Source: Methylophaga sp.
Lineage (GTDB): Bacteria > Pseudomonadota > Gammaproteobacteria > Nitrosococcales > Methylophagaceae
NCBI GenBank assembly: GCA_014762585.1
Contig: JABURN010000039.1
Location: 1 to 6,466 of the forward strand
Direction: 5' to 3'
Length of the DNA: 6,466 bases
Numbering within the stretch: the first letter of the stretch is position 1; the number at the start of each line of letters is the position of its first letter. The notes beneath the pieces were generated by a model. It searched no databases. It saw nothing but the letters and a program-made list of their open reading frames with translations, and was not told the DNA's origin. Of the stretch, positions 1 through 5,886 are shown in pieces. Made by a program: the position numbers and the translations under genes.

Positions 1-420
1 GGCAGCGCGGGCTATCTGGTTGGACTTACCTTCGACATAATTATCAAAGGTGAACAGCGGATTCATCGGGCTGCCGATAGCGGGCTCGGTTTTAGCCGGC
101 TCTTTGTTTTCGGCTTGCGGTGTGACGATTTCGCTGACCGGCGCGGTGTTGCGGCGCGGTTTGATTTCTTCAGCCGGCACGGTGCCGACTTCAATCGCTA
201 CCCGCGCAATCAGGCCCTGACTCAGATTGTGGATCAGGCTATTGATTTGCTGTTCCAGCTGTTCCTGTACCCAGGCTTTGACATAGGGATTCGGCGCGAG
301 TAAGCGCAAACTATCTTCGGTTTCGATGGCCTGCAGAGGCCGGAGCCATGTGTTCAGCTGTTGTGCCGAAAGATCACCTTCGAGATGGGACAGGCATTTT
401 TCCCAAAGGGGTGAGGACAC
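1..420 (-). CDS. dnaA: Chromosomal replication initiator protein DnaA (5' part, runs off left edge)
   Basis: DnaA binds the replication origin, melts it with ATP and helps load the DnaB helicase. The 140 codons visible cover domain I (about residues 1-80), the variable linker domain II (about 81-121, rich in P, E, A and K) and the first residues of the AAA+ domain III, with the family signature FTFDNYVEGKSNQIARAA at 123-140. In domain I, W6, C9, W25 and the APN..V..W pattern at 42-50 match E. coli DnaA. Position 21, a Glu implicated in partner contacts in E. coli, is Gln here, as I recall it is in some other gammaproteobacteria. The start is GTG at 420-418, five bases after AGGAG on the minus strand. 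The ATG at 422-420 is in another frame and stops after 22 codons. The Walker motifs and DNA-binding domain IV lie outside the window. The gene is divergent from rpmH. Confidence 0.97.
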   Translation of the reverse strand, partial: MSSPLWEKCLSHLEGDLSAQQLNTWLRPLQAIETEDSLRLLAPNPYVKAWVQEQLEQQINSLIHNLSQGLIARVAIEVGTVPAEEIKPRRNTAPVSEIVTPQAENKEPAKTEPAIGSPMNPLFTFDNYVEGKSNQIARAA

Positions 421-486
421 ATGAACTCCTTGATTATCAATCGCTTGGTCAAAAATACAGAGGCGCAGACGACCTATGTCTGCTAT

Positions 487-515
487 AGTATAGCGTCCGG
501 CGCAGGACCACTAAA
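487..515 (-). promoter_or_regulatory. Likely sigma-70 promoter of dnaA
   Basis: Read on the minus strand, a -10 hexamer TATACT (492-487, five of six matches to TATAAT) lies 17 bases after a weak -35 TTTAGT (515-510, three of six matches). Transcription would start near position 480, giving a leader of about 60 bases before the GTG of dnaA. It is the best hexamer pair I found upstream of dnaA. The weak -35 leaves room for an activator or for another promoter. Confidence 0.5.
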
Positions 516-577
516 GTTATCTTTCTGCGTTTGGTTTGGCAAGTTAAATCACAGTTATATTAATCAGTGATTCTGGT

Positions 578-607
578 TTGACTTGATCACCTTCGAAACT
601 TTATAAT
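578..607 (+). promoter_or_regulatory. Strong sigma-70 promoter of the rpmH operon
   Basis: A -35 TTGACT (578-583, five of six) and a perfect -10 TATAAT (602-607) are separated by 18 bases. The stretch just upstream (about 541-565) is A/T-rich, as an UP element would be. Transcription would start near 614, leaving a leader of about 75 bases before rpmH. A GATC site at 585-588 lies in the spacer, so Dam methylation could touch this promoter if the host has Dam. A strong promoter here fits the high demand for ribosomal protein L34. Confidence 0.8.
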
Positions 608-620
608 CCCGTGTCTTTTT

Positions 621-656
621 GCCTGGCCGGTTTTAGCGCTTATTAAAGCCGCGGGC
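621..656 (+). promoter_or_regulatory. Possible stem-loop in the rpmH leader RNA
   Basis: Bases 628-635 pair with 644-651 (eight pairs, one of them G-U) around an eight-base loop. An outer three-pair stem, GCC 621-623 with GGC 654-656, could close it beyond an internal loop. It lies just after the predicted transcription start and before the rpmH Shine-Dalgarno sequence. No run of T follows, so it does not look like an intrinsic terminator. It may stabilise the transcript or serve regulation; this is inferred from pairing alone. Confidence 0.4.
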
Positions 657-689
657 AGCGAAATAAACACTAGTTCTGGAGTTGGTGAA

Positions 690-824
690 ATGAAACGTAC
701 TTTTCAACCTAGCAATCTGAAGCGCAAGCGCACTCACGGTTTCCGTGCCCGCATGAAAACTGTTGGTGGTCGTCGCGTTATCAACGCTCGTCGCGCCAAA
801 GGCCGCGCAAAACTGTCAGTTTAA
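690..824 (+). CDS. rpmH: 50S ribosomal protein L34
   Basis: L34 is a small, very basic protein of the large ribosomal subunit that packs among 23S rRNA helices. The 44 residues begin [20 protein letters not shown] and continue with a basic region ending [11 protein letters not shown], the diagnostic L34 pattern over its full length; the E. coli protein has 46 residues. The ATG is eight bases after TGGAG (677-681). It is the first gene of the operon and follows a near-consensus promoter. The order rpmH then rnpA, next to a divergent dnaA, is ancient and widely kept in bacteria. The gene is intact. Confidence 0.98.
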   Translation: MKRTFQPSNLKRKRTHGFRARMKTVGGRRVINARRAKGRAKLSV

Positions 825-825
825 T

Positions 826-847
826 CCCTCTGACCTCTCCAGGAGGG
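826..847 (+). promoter_or_regulatory. Strong rnpA ribosome binding site with possible sequestering stem
   Basis: AGGAGGG at 841-847 is a near-perfect Shine-Dalgarno sequence, six bases before the TTG start of rnpA at 854. The same bases can pair with upstream sequence: CCCTC 826-830 with GAGGG 843-847 (loop of 12), or CCTC 834-837 with GAGG 843-846 (loop of five). The site therefore decides the start and may be partly masked in the mRNA. The stems are short, so masking would be modest. Confidence 0.55.
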
Positions 848-848
848 C

Positions 849-878
849 ATGACTTGGCCTCATTCAGCCGAGCCATGA
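849..878 (+). other. Nine-codon out-of-frame minicistron overlapping the rnpA start
   Basis: An ATG at 849-851 directly follows the rnpA Shine-Dalgarno sequence and reads nine codons, MTWPHSAEP, to a TGA at 876-878. That stop overlaps an in-frame ATG of rnpA (875-877) as ATGA. The ATG lies only one base after the Shine-Dalgarno sequence, too close for efficient use, so it may well be untranslated. I record it because it bears on which rnpA start is used. Confidence 0.25.
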
Positions 879-1207
879 GAATGAATCGCCCGGGAGACTT
901 TTCTCGGGTATTCCGTCAGGGAAAACGCATCGGAGGGGGCGGACTGACGGTACTAACGGTTGAAAATTCAGTCGGACATCCCCGACTAGGGCTGGCCATA
1001 GCTAAGAAACACGTCAAGCTCGCCAGCCACCGCAACCGCTTGAAGCGGATTATTCGCGAGTCATTCCGACAGCACCAATCCGCATTCTCCAACATCGACA
1101 TTGTGGTGTTGTCACGGCCTGGCGTGGACCAGCGGGACAGCGCACAAATCTGGGCAGCATTGGAGCGACATTGGTTAACAGTGGTGGCGCAATGGCAAAA
1201 ATCCTGA
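854..1207 (+). CDS. rnpA: Ribonuclease P protein component
   Basis: RnpA is the protein subunit of RNase P. With the catalytic RNA it removes the 5' leader from precursor tRNAs, and it contacts that leader. The 117 residues, a usual length, contain the family core GHPRLGLAIAKKHVKLASHRNRLKRIIRESFR; the RNR motif is at 60-62 and the DFSRVFRQG segment at 15-23. I chose the TTG at 854 because AGGAGGG lies six bases upstream and the extra N-terminal residues (ASFSR) align with AFPRE of E. coli RnpA. An in-frame ATG at 875 has no good Shine-Dalgarno sequence, but would still give a protein resembling shorter family members. The 29-base gap after rpmH indicates cotranscription, with the weaker start helping to set a lower yield than L34. 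The 3' end overlaps yidD by 16 bases. Confidence 0.96.
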   Translation: MASFSRAMRMNRPGDFSRVFRQGKRIGGGGLTVLTVENSVGHPRLGLAIAKKHVKLASHRNRLKRIIRESFRQHQSAFSNIDIVVLSRPGVDQRDSAQIWAALERHWLTVVAQWQKS

Positions 1208-1428
1208 TCAGCTTCATTCGAGGCTATAAGCTCTTGTTGAGCCCGTTTGTCGGCATGCACTGTCGCTTCCAGCCTACCTGTTCACAGTATATGATTGATG
1301 CCATTGAGCGACATGGCGCCCTCCGCGGCGTCTGGCTCGGTTTGCGTCGCTTGTCTCGTTGTCACCCCTGGCATGAGGGTGGTGTGGATCCCGTTCCCGA
1401 CTTAAAAACAAAGAATCACAATGGATAA
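1192..1428 (+). CDS. yidD: Membrane protein insertion efficiency factor YidD
   Basis: YidD is a small inner-membrane-associated protein thought to assist YidC-dependent insertion of membrane proteins. The 78 residues begin with a hydrophobic/amphipathic helix (ILISFIRGYKLLLSPFVG, 4-21). The hallmark HCRFQPTCSQY follows at 23-33 with C24 and C30, then CHPWHEGGVDPVP at 57-69 with the third conserved Cys, C57. I chose the ATG at 1192 because it gives the usual N-terminus; only a weak GGTGG precedes it. A TTG at 1171, in frame and five bases after GGAG, would add seven residues and is a real alternative. The gene overlaps rnpA by 16 bases and yidC by 8, so its translation is probably coupled to both. 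Confidence 0.95.
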   Translation: MAKILISFIRGYKLLLSPFVGMHCRFQPTCSQYMIDAIERHGALRGVWLGLRRLSRCHPWHEGGVDPVPDLKTKNHNG

Positions 1429-3058
1429 TCTCAGAACGCTATTTATTTTCGGCCTGCTCATCGTCTCCCTGTTGTTGTGGGAAGCCTGGCAGAATGACTA
1501 TGTCCGACCTCAGCAGCAAGCGGCCGAACAAGCGGCTGACACCGCAAACGGCCCAGCAACTGACGCCGAAGCGGATTTGCCGGATCTGCCTGCACCGACA
1601 GAAGAATCAATGCCTGATGTACCCACAACGCCCGAAGCCTCGGCAGTCACTGAAAAAGTGCATGTCAAAACCGATGTCATCGACCTGAAAATCAGTACTC
1701 AGGGTGGCGATATTCGCGAACTGGCCCTGCTTGAATATGCCGTCAGCTCTGATCAACCTGATACCCCGGTACAGTTTCTTAACGATACTGCCAGTCATTT
1801 CTTTGTAACCCAGTCAGGTCTGCGTGCTGAAGGCGATGCGCCGACTCATTATGCGGAATACCGTGCTGAGAAAGATGAATACGTTCTGCAGGAAGGCCAG
1901 GATGAAATCAAGGTGCCGCTGTACTGGGAGAATGAGGCGGGTCTGCAGGTTATTAAGACCTATACCTTCAAACGTGACAGCTACCTGGTTGAAGTCGATT
2001 ATCAGGTCAACAATCAGTCAGCGGACGGCTTCTCGGCTTATCCCTATGCTCAGCTGAACCGCAATCGCAGCGATGATGGCTCCATGTTCATTTATACCTA
2101 CACCGGTGCCGTTTTCTCCAGCGAAGGCAATGAATATCAGAAAGTCGATTTCGACGAACTGGAAGAAGCGCCGTATAACCGCAGCGTCAACAACGGCTGG
2201 GCGGCGATGATTCAGCATTATTTTGTGGGCGCTATTGTACCGCCGCAGGAAGCGGAACTCGGTTTCTACGGTCGTTCCATTAACAACAGCAACTATGTTG
2301 CCGGTGTGCGCATGCCGGTAATCAGTGCTGAAGCGGGTCAACAGGCACAGGCTGATTACGGGCTTTATCTCGGTCCGAAAAAGCATGAGCGCCTGGAAAA
2401 GGTCGCTGAAAACCTGCCTTTGACAGTCGATTACGGCATCCTGACCATTATTTCCGAACCGCTGTTCTGGGTGATGGAATGGCTGCACAAGCTGACCGGC
2501 AACTGGGGCTGGTCGATTGTTTTGCTGACCGTGTTGATCAAACTGGCTTTCTTCAAGTTGTCCGCGGCCAGTTACCGTTCTATGGCCGGTATGCGTAAGC
2601 TGACGCCGAAACTGGCACAGCTGAAAGAACGCTACGGCGATGACAAGCAGAAATTCAATCAGGCGATGATGGATCTGTATCGTACCGAGAAGATCAATCC
2701 ACTCGGCGGTTGTCTGCCTATCCTGGTACAGATGCCGGTATTCCTGGCTTTCTACTGGGTACTGGTGGAAAGCATCGAGCTGCGTCAGGCTGATTTTATG
2801 CTCTGGATTAACGACCTGACGGCCATGGATCCTTACTTCGTCTTGCCAGTCCTGTTCGGCCTGTCAATGTGGTTCCAGCAAAAGCTGAATCCGGCACCGC
2901 AGGATCCGGCCCAGGCGATGATGATGAAGATCTTCCCGCTGGTCTTCACCGTATTCTTTGCCTTCTTCCCGGCCGGTCTGGTGCTGTACTGGCTGGTCAA
3001 CAACCTGCTGTCGATTGCCCAGCAGTGGTATATCACCCGTAAGATGGGGGCACTCTAA
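1421..3058 (+). CDS. yidC: Membrane protein insertase YidC (Gram-negative type)
   Basis: YidC inserts and folds inner-membrane proteins, alone or with SecYEG. The 545 residues match the usual length for Gram-negative bacteria. They show an N-terminal membrane anchor (about 7-23), an acidic Ala/Pro-rich linker (about 27-78), the large periplasmic P1 domain (about 80-340) and the conserved C-terminal insertase core. The core has membrane segments near 362-380, 429-450, 471-487 and 505-530, the last able to form two passes. The conserved cytoplasmic stretch SYRSMAGMRKLTPKLAQLK follows the second segment. K374 stands where E. coli has the groove residue R366, a conservative change keeping the positive charge. 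The protein ends WYITRKMGAL. The ATG overlaps the yidD stop by 8 bases and lacks a clear Shine-Dalgarno sequence, which suggests translational coupling to yidD. Confidence 0.98.
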   Translation: MDNLRTLFIFGLLIVSLLLWEAWQNDYVRPQQQAAEQAADTANGPATDAEADLPDLPAPTEESMPDVPTTPEASAVTEKVHVKTDVIDLKISTQGGDIRELALLEYAVSSDQPDTPVQFLNDTASHFFVTQSGLRAEGDAPTHYAEYRAEKDEYVLQEGQDEIKVPLYWENEAGLQVIKTYTFKRDSYLVEVDYQVNNQSADGFSAYPYAQLNRNRSDDGSMFIYTYTGAVFSSEGNEYQKVDFDELEEAPYNRSVNNGWAAMIQHYFVGAIVPPQEAELGFYGRSINNSNYVAGVRMPVISAEAGQQAQADYGLYLGPKKHERLEKVAENLPLTVDYGILTIISEPLFWVMEWLHKLTGNWGWSIVLLTVLIKLAFFKLSAASYRSMAGMRKLTPKLAQLKERYGDDKQKFNQAMMDLYRTEKINPLGGCLPILVQMPVFLAFYWVLVESIELRQADFMLWINDLTAMDPYFVLPVLFGLSMWFQQKLNPAPQDPAQAMMMKIFPLVFTVFFAFFPAGLVLYWLVNNLLSIAQQWYITRKMGAL

Positions 3059-3064
3059 GCCGGT

Positions 3065-4408
3065 ATGGAAACGATTGTCGCAGTCGCCACCGCGCCCGGG
3101 CGCGGTGGCGTGGGCGTGGTGCGGATTTCAGGCAAACAGGCCGCAGAAATCGTCCAGGCTATCTGCGGTAAATTGCCCCAGCCGCGCTATGCGCAGTTCA
3201 CCCATTTCCGGGATAAGTCTGGCGACCTGATTGATAGCGGCATCGCGCTGTATTTTCCCGGTCCGGCCTCTTTTACCGGTGAAGATGTGGTGGAACTGCA
3301 GGGGCACGGCAGTCCACTGGTCATGGATCAGCTCTGCCAGCGCGCCATCGAGCTTGGCGCCCGCATGGCCCGGCCCGGCGAGTTTTCTGAACGGGCATTT
3401 CTCAATAACAAAATGGATCTGGCGCAGGCTGAGGCCGTGGCCGATCTGATTGAAAGCTCTACCGAACAGGCGGCGCGCAGCGCGGTCCGCTCACTCCAGG
3501 GCGATTTCTCCAACCGTATCAATGCTTTTCTGGAAGAGCTGACACATCTGCGGATGTACGTCGAAGCCTCGATTGATTTTGCCGATGAGGAAATCGATTT
3601 TCTGGCTGAAGCTCAGGTTGATCAACAATTACAGGACCTGCTGAAAACCCTCGATGGCATTACCGGCAGCGCCCGTCAGGGTCGTCTGCTGCGCGAGGGC
3701 ATCAGCGTCGTACTGGCTGGCCAGCCCAATGCCGGTAAATCCAGTCTGCACAATCAGCTGGCCGGACACGATGCTGCCATCGTCACCGATGTGGCCGGTA
3801 CTACCCGTGATGTACTGCGCGAGCAGATTCATCTGCAGGGTATGCCGCTGCGTATTTCCGATACGGCGGGACTGCATGAGGCCACCACCGATGTGGTCGA
3901 GCTGGAAGGCATACGCCGTACCCAGAATGAACTGGCGCAGGCTGATCACATTCTGCTGATTATCGACGACAACCATGGCATGACAAGGCAGGATCGAAAG
4001 ATTCTGGAAGAGATGCCCGCCGATAAACCCTTGACGGTCATCCGTAACAAGATTGACCGTAGCGGCCATCAGGTCAGCGAAACAGTGGAAGATGGCATGC
4101 CGACTATTTTCCTGTCGGCCAAAACCGGTGAAGGTATGGAGTTGCTCAGACAGCATCTGTTCAAAGCCGTCGGTTTCCACCCGGAAGAAGAGGGTGTGTT
4201 TATCGCCCGTCGACGTCATCTTGATGCCCTGTCACGGGCGCGTCAGGCGATTGTAAATGGCTACGACTGTCTGGCCGGCATGGGCGCCGGTGAGCTGCTG
4301 GCGGAAGAGCTGCGTCAGGCTCAGAATGCACTGGGCGAAATCACCGGCACTTTTACCACCGAAGACCTGCTGGACCATATCTTTTCCAGCTTCTGCATCG
4401 GCAAGTAA
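3065..4408 (+). CDS. mnmE: tRNA modification GTPase MnmE
   Basis: MnmE, with MnmG, uses GTP, a folate one-carbon unit and FAD to make the (carboxymethyl)aminomethyl group on U34 of certain tRNAs. The 447 residues are near the usual 450-455. The N-terminal folate-binding domain opens METIVAVATAPGRGGVGVVR and carries FTGEDVVELQGHG at 70-82. The helical domain is interrupted by a G domain with G1 GQPNAGKS (219-226), the GTTRD switch (245-249), G3 DTAG (266-269), G4 NKID (328-331) and G5 SAK (351-353). The C-terminus ends in CIGK (444-447), holding the catalytic Cys. All key motifs are intact. His229 follows the P-loop (GKSSLHN) where Leu is usual. The start lies six bases after the yidC stop with no close Shine-Dalgarno sequence, so coupling to yidC is likely. 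Confidence 0.98.
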   Translation: METIVAVATAPGRGGVGVVRISGKQAAEIVQAICGKLPQPRYAQFTHFRDKSGDLIDSGIALYFPGPASFTGEDVVELQGHGSPLVMDQLCQRAIELGARMARPGEFSERAFLNNKMDLAQAEAVADLIESSTEQAARSAVRSLQGDFSNRINAFLEELTHLRMYVEASIDFADEEIDFLAEAQVDQQLQDLLKTLDGITGSARQGRLLREGISVVLAGQPNAGKSSLHNQLAGHDAAIVTDVAGTTRDVLREQIHLQGMPLRISDTAGLHEATTDVVELEGIRRTQNELAQADHILLIIDDNHGMTRQDRKILEEMPADKPLTVIRNKIDRSGHQVSETVEDGMPTIFLSAKTGEGMELLRQHLFKAVGFHPEEEGVFIARRRHLDALSRARQAIVNGYDCLAGMGAGELLAEELRQAQNALGEITGTFTTEDLLDHIFSSFCIGK

Positions 4409-4436
4409 GTTTCTCATTCTGGTCAGCAGCCCTGGT

Positions 4437-4473
4437 TTGACACTGCCTGCCAACTGACATAAGTTCAGTCAGT
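4437..4473 (+). promoter_or_regulatory. Possible promoter and inverted repeat before the symporter gene
   Basis: A perfect -35 hexamer TTGACA (4437-4442) is followed 15 bases later by CATAAG (4458-4463, four of six matches to TATAAT), or 17 bases later by the poorer TAAGTT. An inverted repeat, ACTGAC (4453-4458) and GTCAGT (4468-4473) with nine bases between, overlaps the -10 area and could be an operator. The 85-base gap and the change of function after mnmE make a separate promoter reasonable. The -10 is weak, so this remains tentative. I saw no convincing intrinsic terminator after mnmE. Confidence 0.35.
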
Positions 4474-4493
4474 ACTTGCTTTAGGAAAACGCT

Positions 4494-5846
4494 ATGGAAA
4501 CGCTGTCGCAATGGGTCTCCACCCTGTCTGGCTGGGTCTGGGGACCACCTATGTTGATCCTGCTGGTCGGCACCGGCGTCTATCTTACTTTCATACTCAA
4601 AGGCTTGCAGTTCCGGGCCCTAGGTCATGCTTTCAAACTGGTGTTTGACAGGGATCTCAAAGGTCATGGCGATATCAGTCATTTTGCCGCGTTGACCACC
4701 GCACTTGCCGCCACGGTCGGTATCGGCAATATCGTCGGTGTAGCCACCGCCATTACGCTGGGTGGTCCCGGCGCTGTATTCTGGATGTGGGTGACCGGCC
4801 TGGTGGGCATGGCAACCAAATATGCCGAGGCGCTGCTGGCTGTAAAATACCGGGAACAGGGCGAGAATGGCATGCGCGGCGGGCCGATGTATTACATTTC
4901 CAAGGGCGCAGGTTTGCCCTGGCTGGGGTGGCTGTTTGCCGTGTTCACCGCCTGTGCCGCTTTTGGTATCGGCAATATGACTCAGGCCAACTCAGCGGCA
5001 GCGGTATTGAAAGAAGTCTTCGGTATGGCGGACTGGCTCACCGGTGGCATCCTGATGGCACTGACCGGCCTGGTCCTCATCGGCGGGATTCGTTCAATTG
5101 GCCGTTTCACTTCGATGCTGGTCCCCTTCATGATTGTGACTTATCTGGGTGCGGCACTGGTGGTTATTGCCATGAATGCCAGTGAGGTGCCAGAGGCATT
5201 CGGTCTTATCTTTTGGCATGCCTTTAATCCCATCGCCGCCGGGGGTGGTTTTGCCGGCGCGGCAGTGGCAGCTGCGATTCGTTACGGGGTGGCTCGCGGC
5301 GTGTTTTCCAACGAATCCGGGCTGGGGTCAGCACCGATCGCCGCAGCGGCGGCCAGAACCGGCGACCCGGTCAAACAGGCGCTGGTATCCATGACCCAGA
5401 CTTTTATTGATACCCTGGTTGTCTGCACTGCCACGGCGCTGGTGATTCTCACCGCCGATGTCTGGCGCGAAGGGGTTAGTGCAGGCATTCTGACCAGTCT
5501 GAGTTTTGCGCAAACACTGGGTGAGACTGGGACGATAATCGTTGCTGTGGCAACGGCTTTGTTTGCTTTTTCCACCCTGATAGGCTGGAGCTATTATGGC
5601 GAGAAAGCGATTGAGTATCTGTTCAATGAACGCGCGATTATCGTGTTCCGGATGGTGTTTGTATTGGTGGTGATGGTCGGGGCCACCCGTGAGCTCAGCT
5701 TTGTCTGGAATTTTTCTGATTTAATGAACGGCCTCATGGCAATTCCCAACCTGATAGGTATTCTGTTGTTATCCGGCGTCGTCAGACAGGAAAGCCGACG
5801 TTATTTTGCGATAACAGCTGCTGAGGATCGTCAAAACATCACATAA
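4494..5846 (+). CDS. Sodium:alanine/glycine symporter (AGCS family)
   Basis: This inner-membrane carrier takes up alanine, glycine or similar small amino acids with sodium (AGCS family, TC 2.A.25). The 450 residues are mostly hydrophobic, with about ten or eleven membrane segments, a usual size. Family signatures are present: ALTTALAATVGIGNIVGVAT at 67-86, GGPMYYISKG, ACAAFGIGNMTQANS and GVFSNESGLGSAP at 269-281, the last highly conserved. AGGA at 4483-4486 lies seven bases before the ATG. The exact substrate cannot be read from the sequence: alanine, glycine or both are possible, and D-forms are known for relatives. No glycine riboswitch fits in the short leader. The gene is intact and its base use resembles that of its neighbours. 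Its link to the upstream operon is one of position only. Confidence 0.95.
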   Translation: METLSQWVSTLSGWVWGPPMLILLVGTGVYLTFILKGLQFRALGHAFKLVFDRDLKGHGDISHFAALTTALAATVGIGNIVGVATAITLGGPGAVFWMWVTGLVGMATKYAEALLAVKYREQGENGMRGGPMYYISKGAGLPWLGWLFAVFTACAAFGIGNMTQANSAAAVLKEVFGMADWLTGGILMALTGLVLIGGIRSIGRFTSMLVPFMIVTYLGAALVVIAMNASEVPEAFGLIFWHAFNPIAAGGGFAGAAVAAAIRYGVARGVFSNESGLGSAPIAAAAARTGDPVKQALVSMTQTFIDTLVVCTATALVILTADVWREGVSAGILTSLSFAQTLGETGTIIVAVATALFAFSTLIGWSYYGEKAIEYLFNERAIIVFRMVFVLVVMVGATRELSFVWNFSDLMNGLMAIPNLIGILLLSGVVRQESRRYFAITAAEDRQNIT

Positions 5847-5886
5847 GCTCGCTAAGCTGAGTTTTTGATCGCCGACAGGAGTTGTA

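Noticed and set aside
228..236. Near match (eight of nine, TGATCCACA on the minus strand) to a DnaA box
   Set aside because: It is a single copy inside dnaA coding sequence, where the codons for conserved-type residues explain it. One isolated near match does not make an origin.
115..303. Plus-strand open frame of 62 codons opposite dnaA
   Set aside because: It lies antisense inside the conserved dnaA coding region and looks like nothing known.
916..1260. Minus-strand open frame across rnpA and yidD
   Set aside because: It overlaps two well-supported plus-strand genes and has no recognisable product.
2018..2488. Minus-strand open frame (156 codons) opposite yidC
   Set aside because: It is fully inside yidC, has no recognisable domain, and is explained by the reading frame of the real gene.
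3629..4219. Long minus-strand open frame (196 codons) opposite mnmE
   Set aside because: It lies wholly within an intact, well-recognised mnmE on the other strand, has no family resemblance I recognise, and is best explained as a codon-bias shadow.
4409..4493. Glycine riboswitch before the amino acid symporter
   Set aside because: Such switches precede this family in many bacteria, but the 85-base gap is short and shows no recognisable tandem aptamer pattern.
5847..5866. Possible intrinsic terminator after the symporter (GCTCG...TGAGT followed by TTTTT)
   Set aside because: The stem has only five pairs, two of them G-U, so it is too weak to call despite the T-run.
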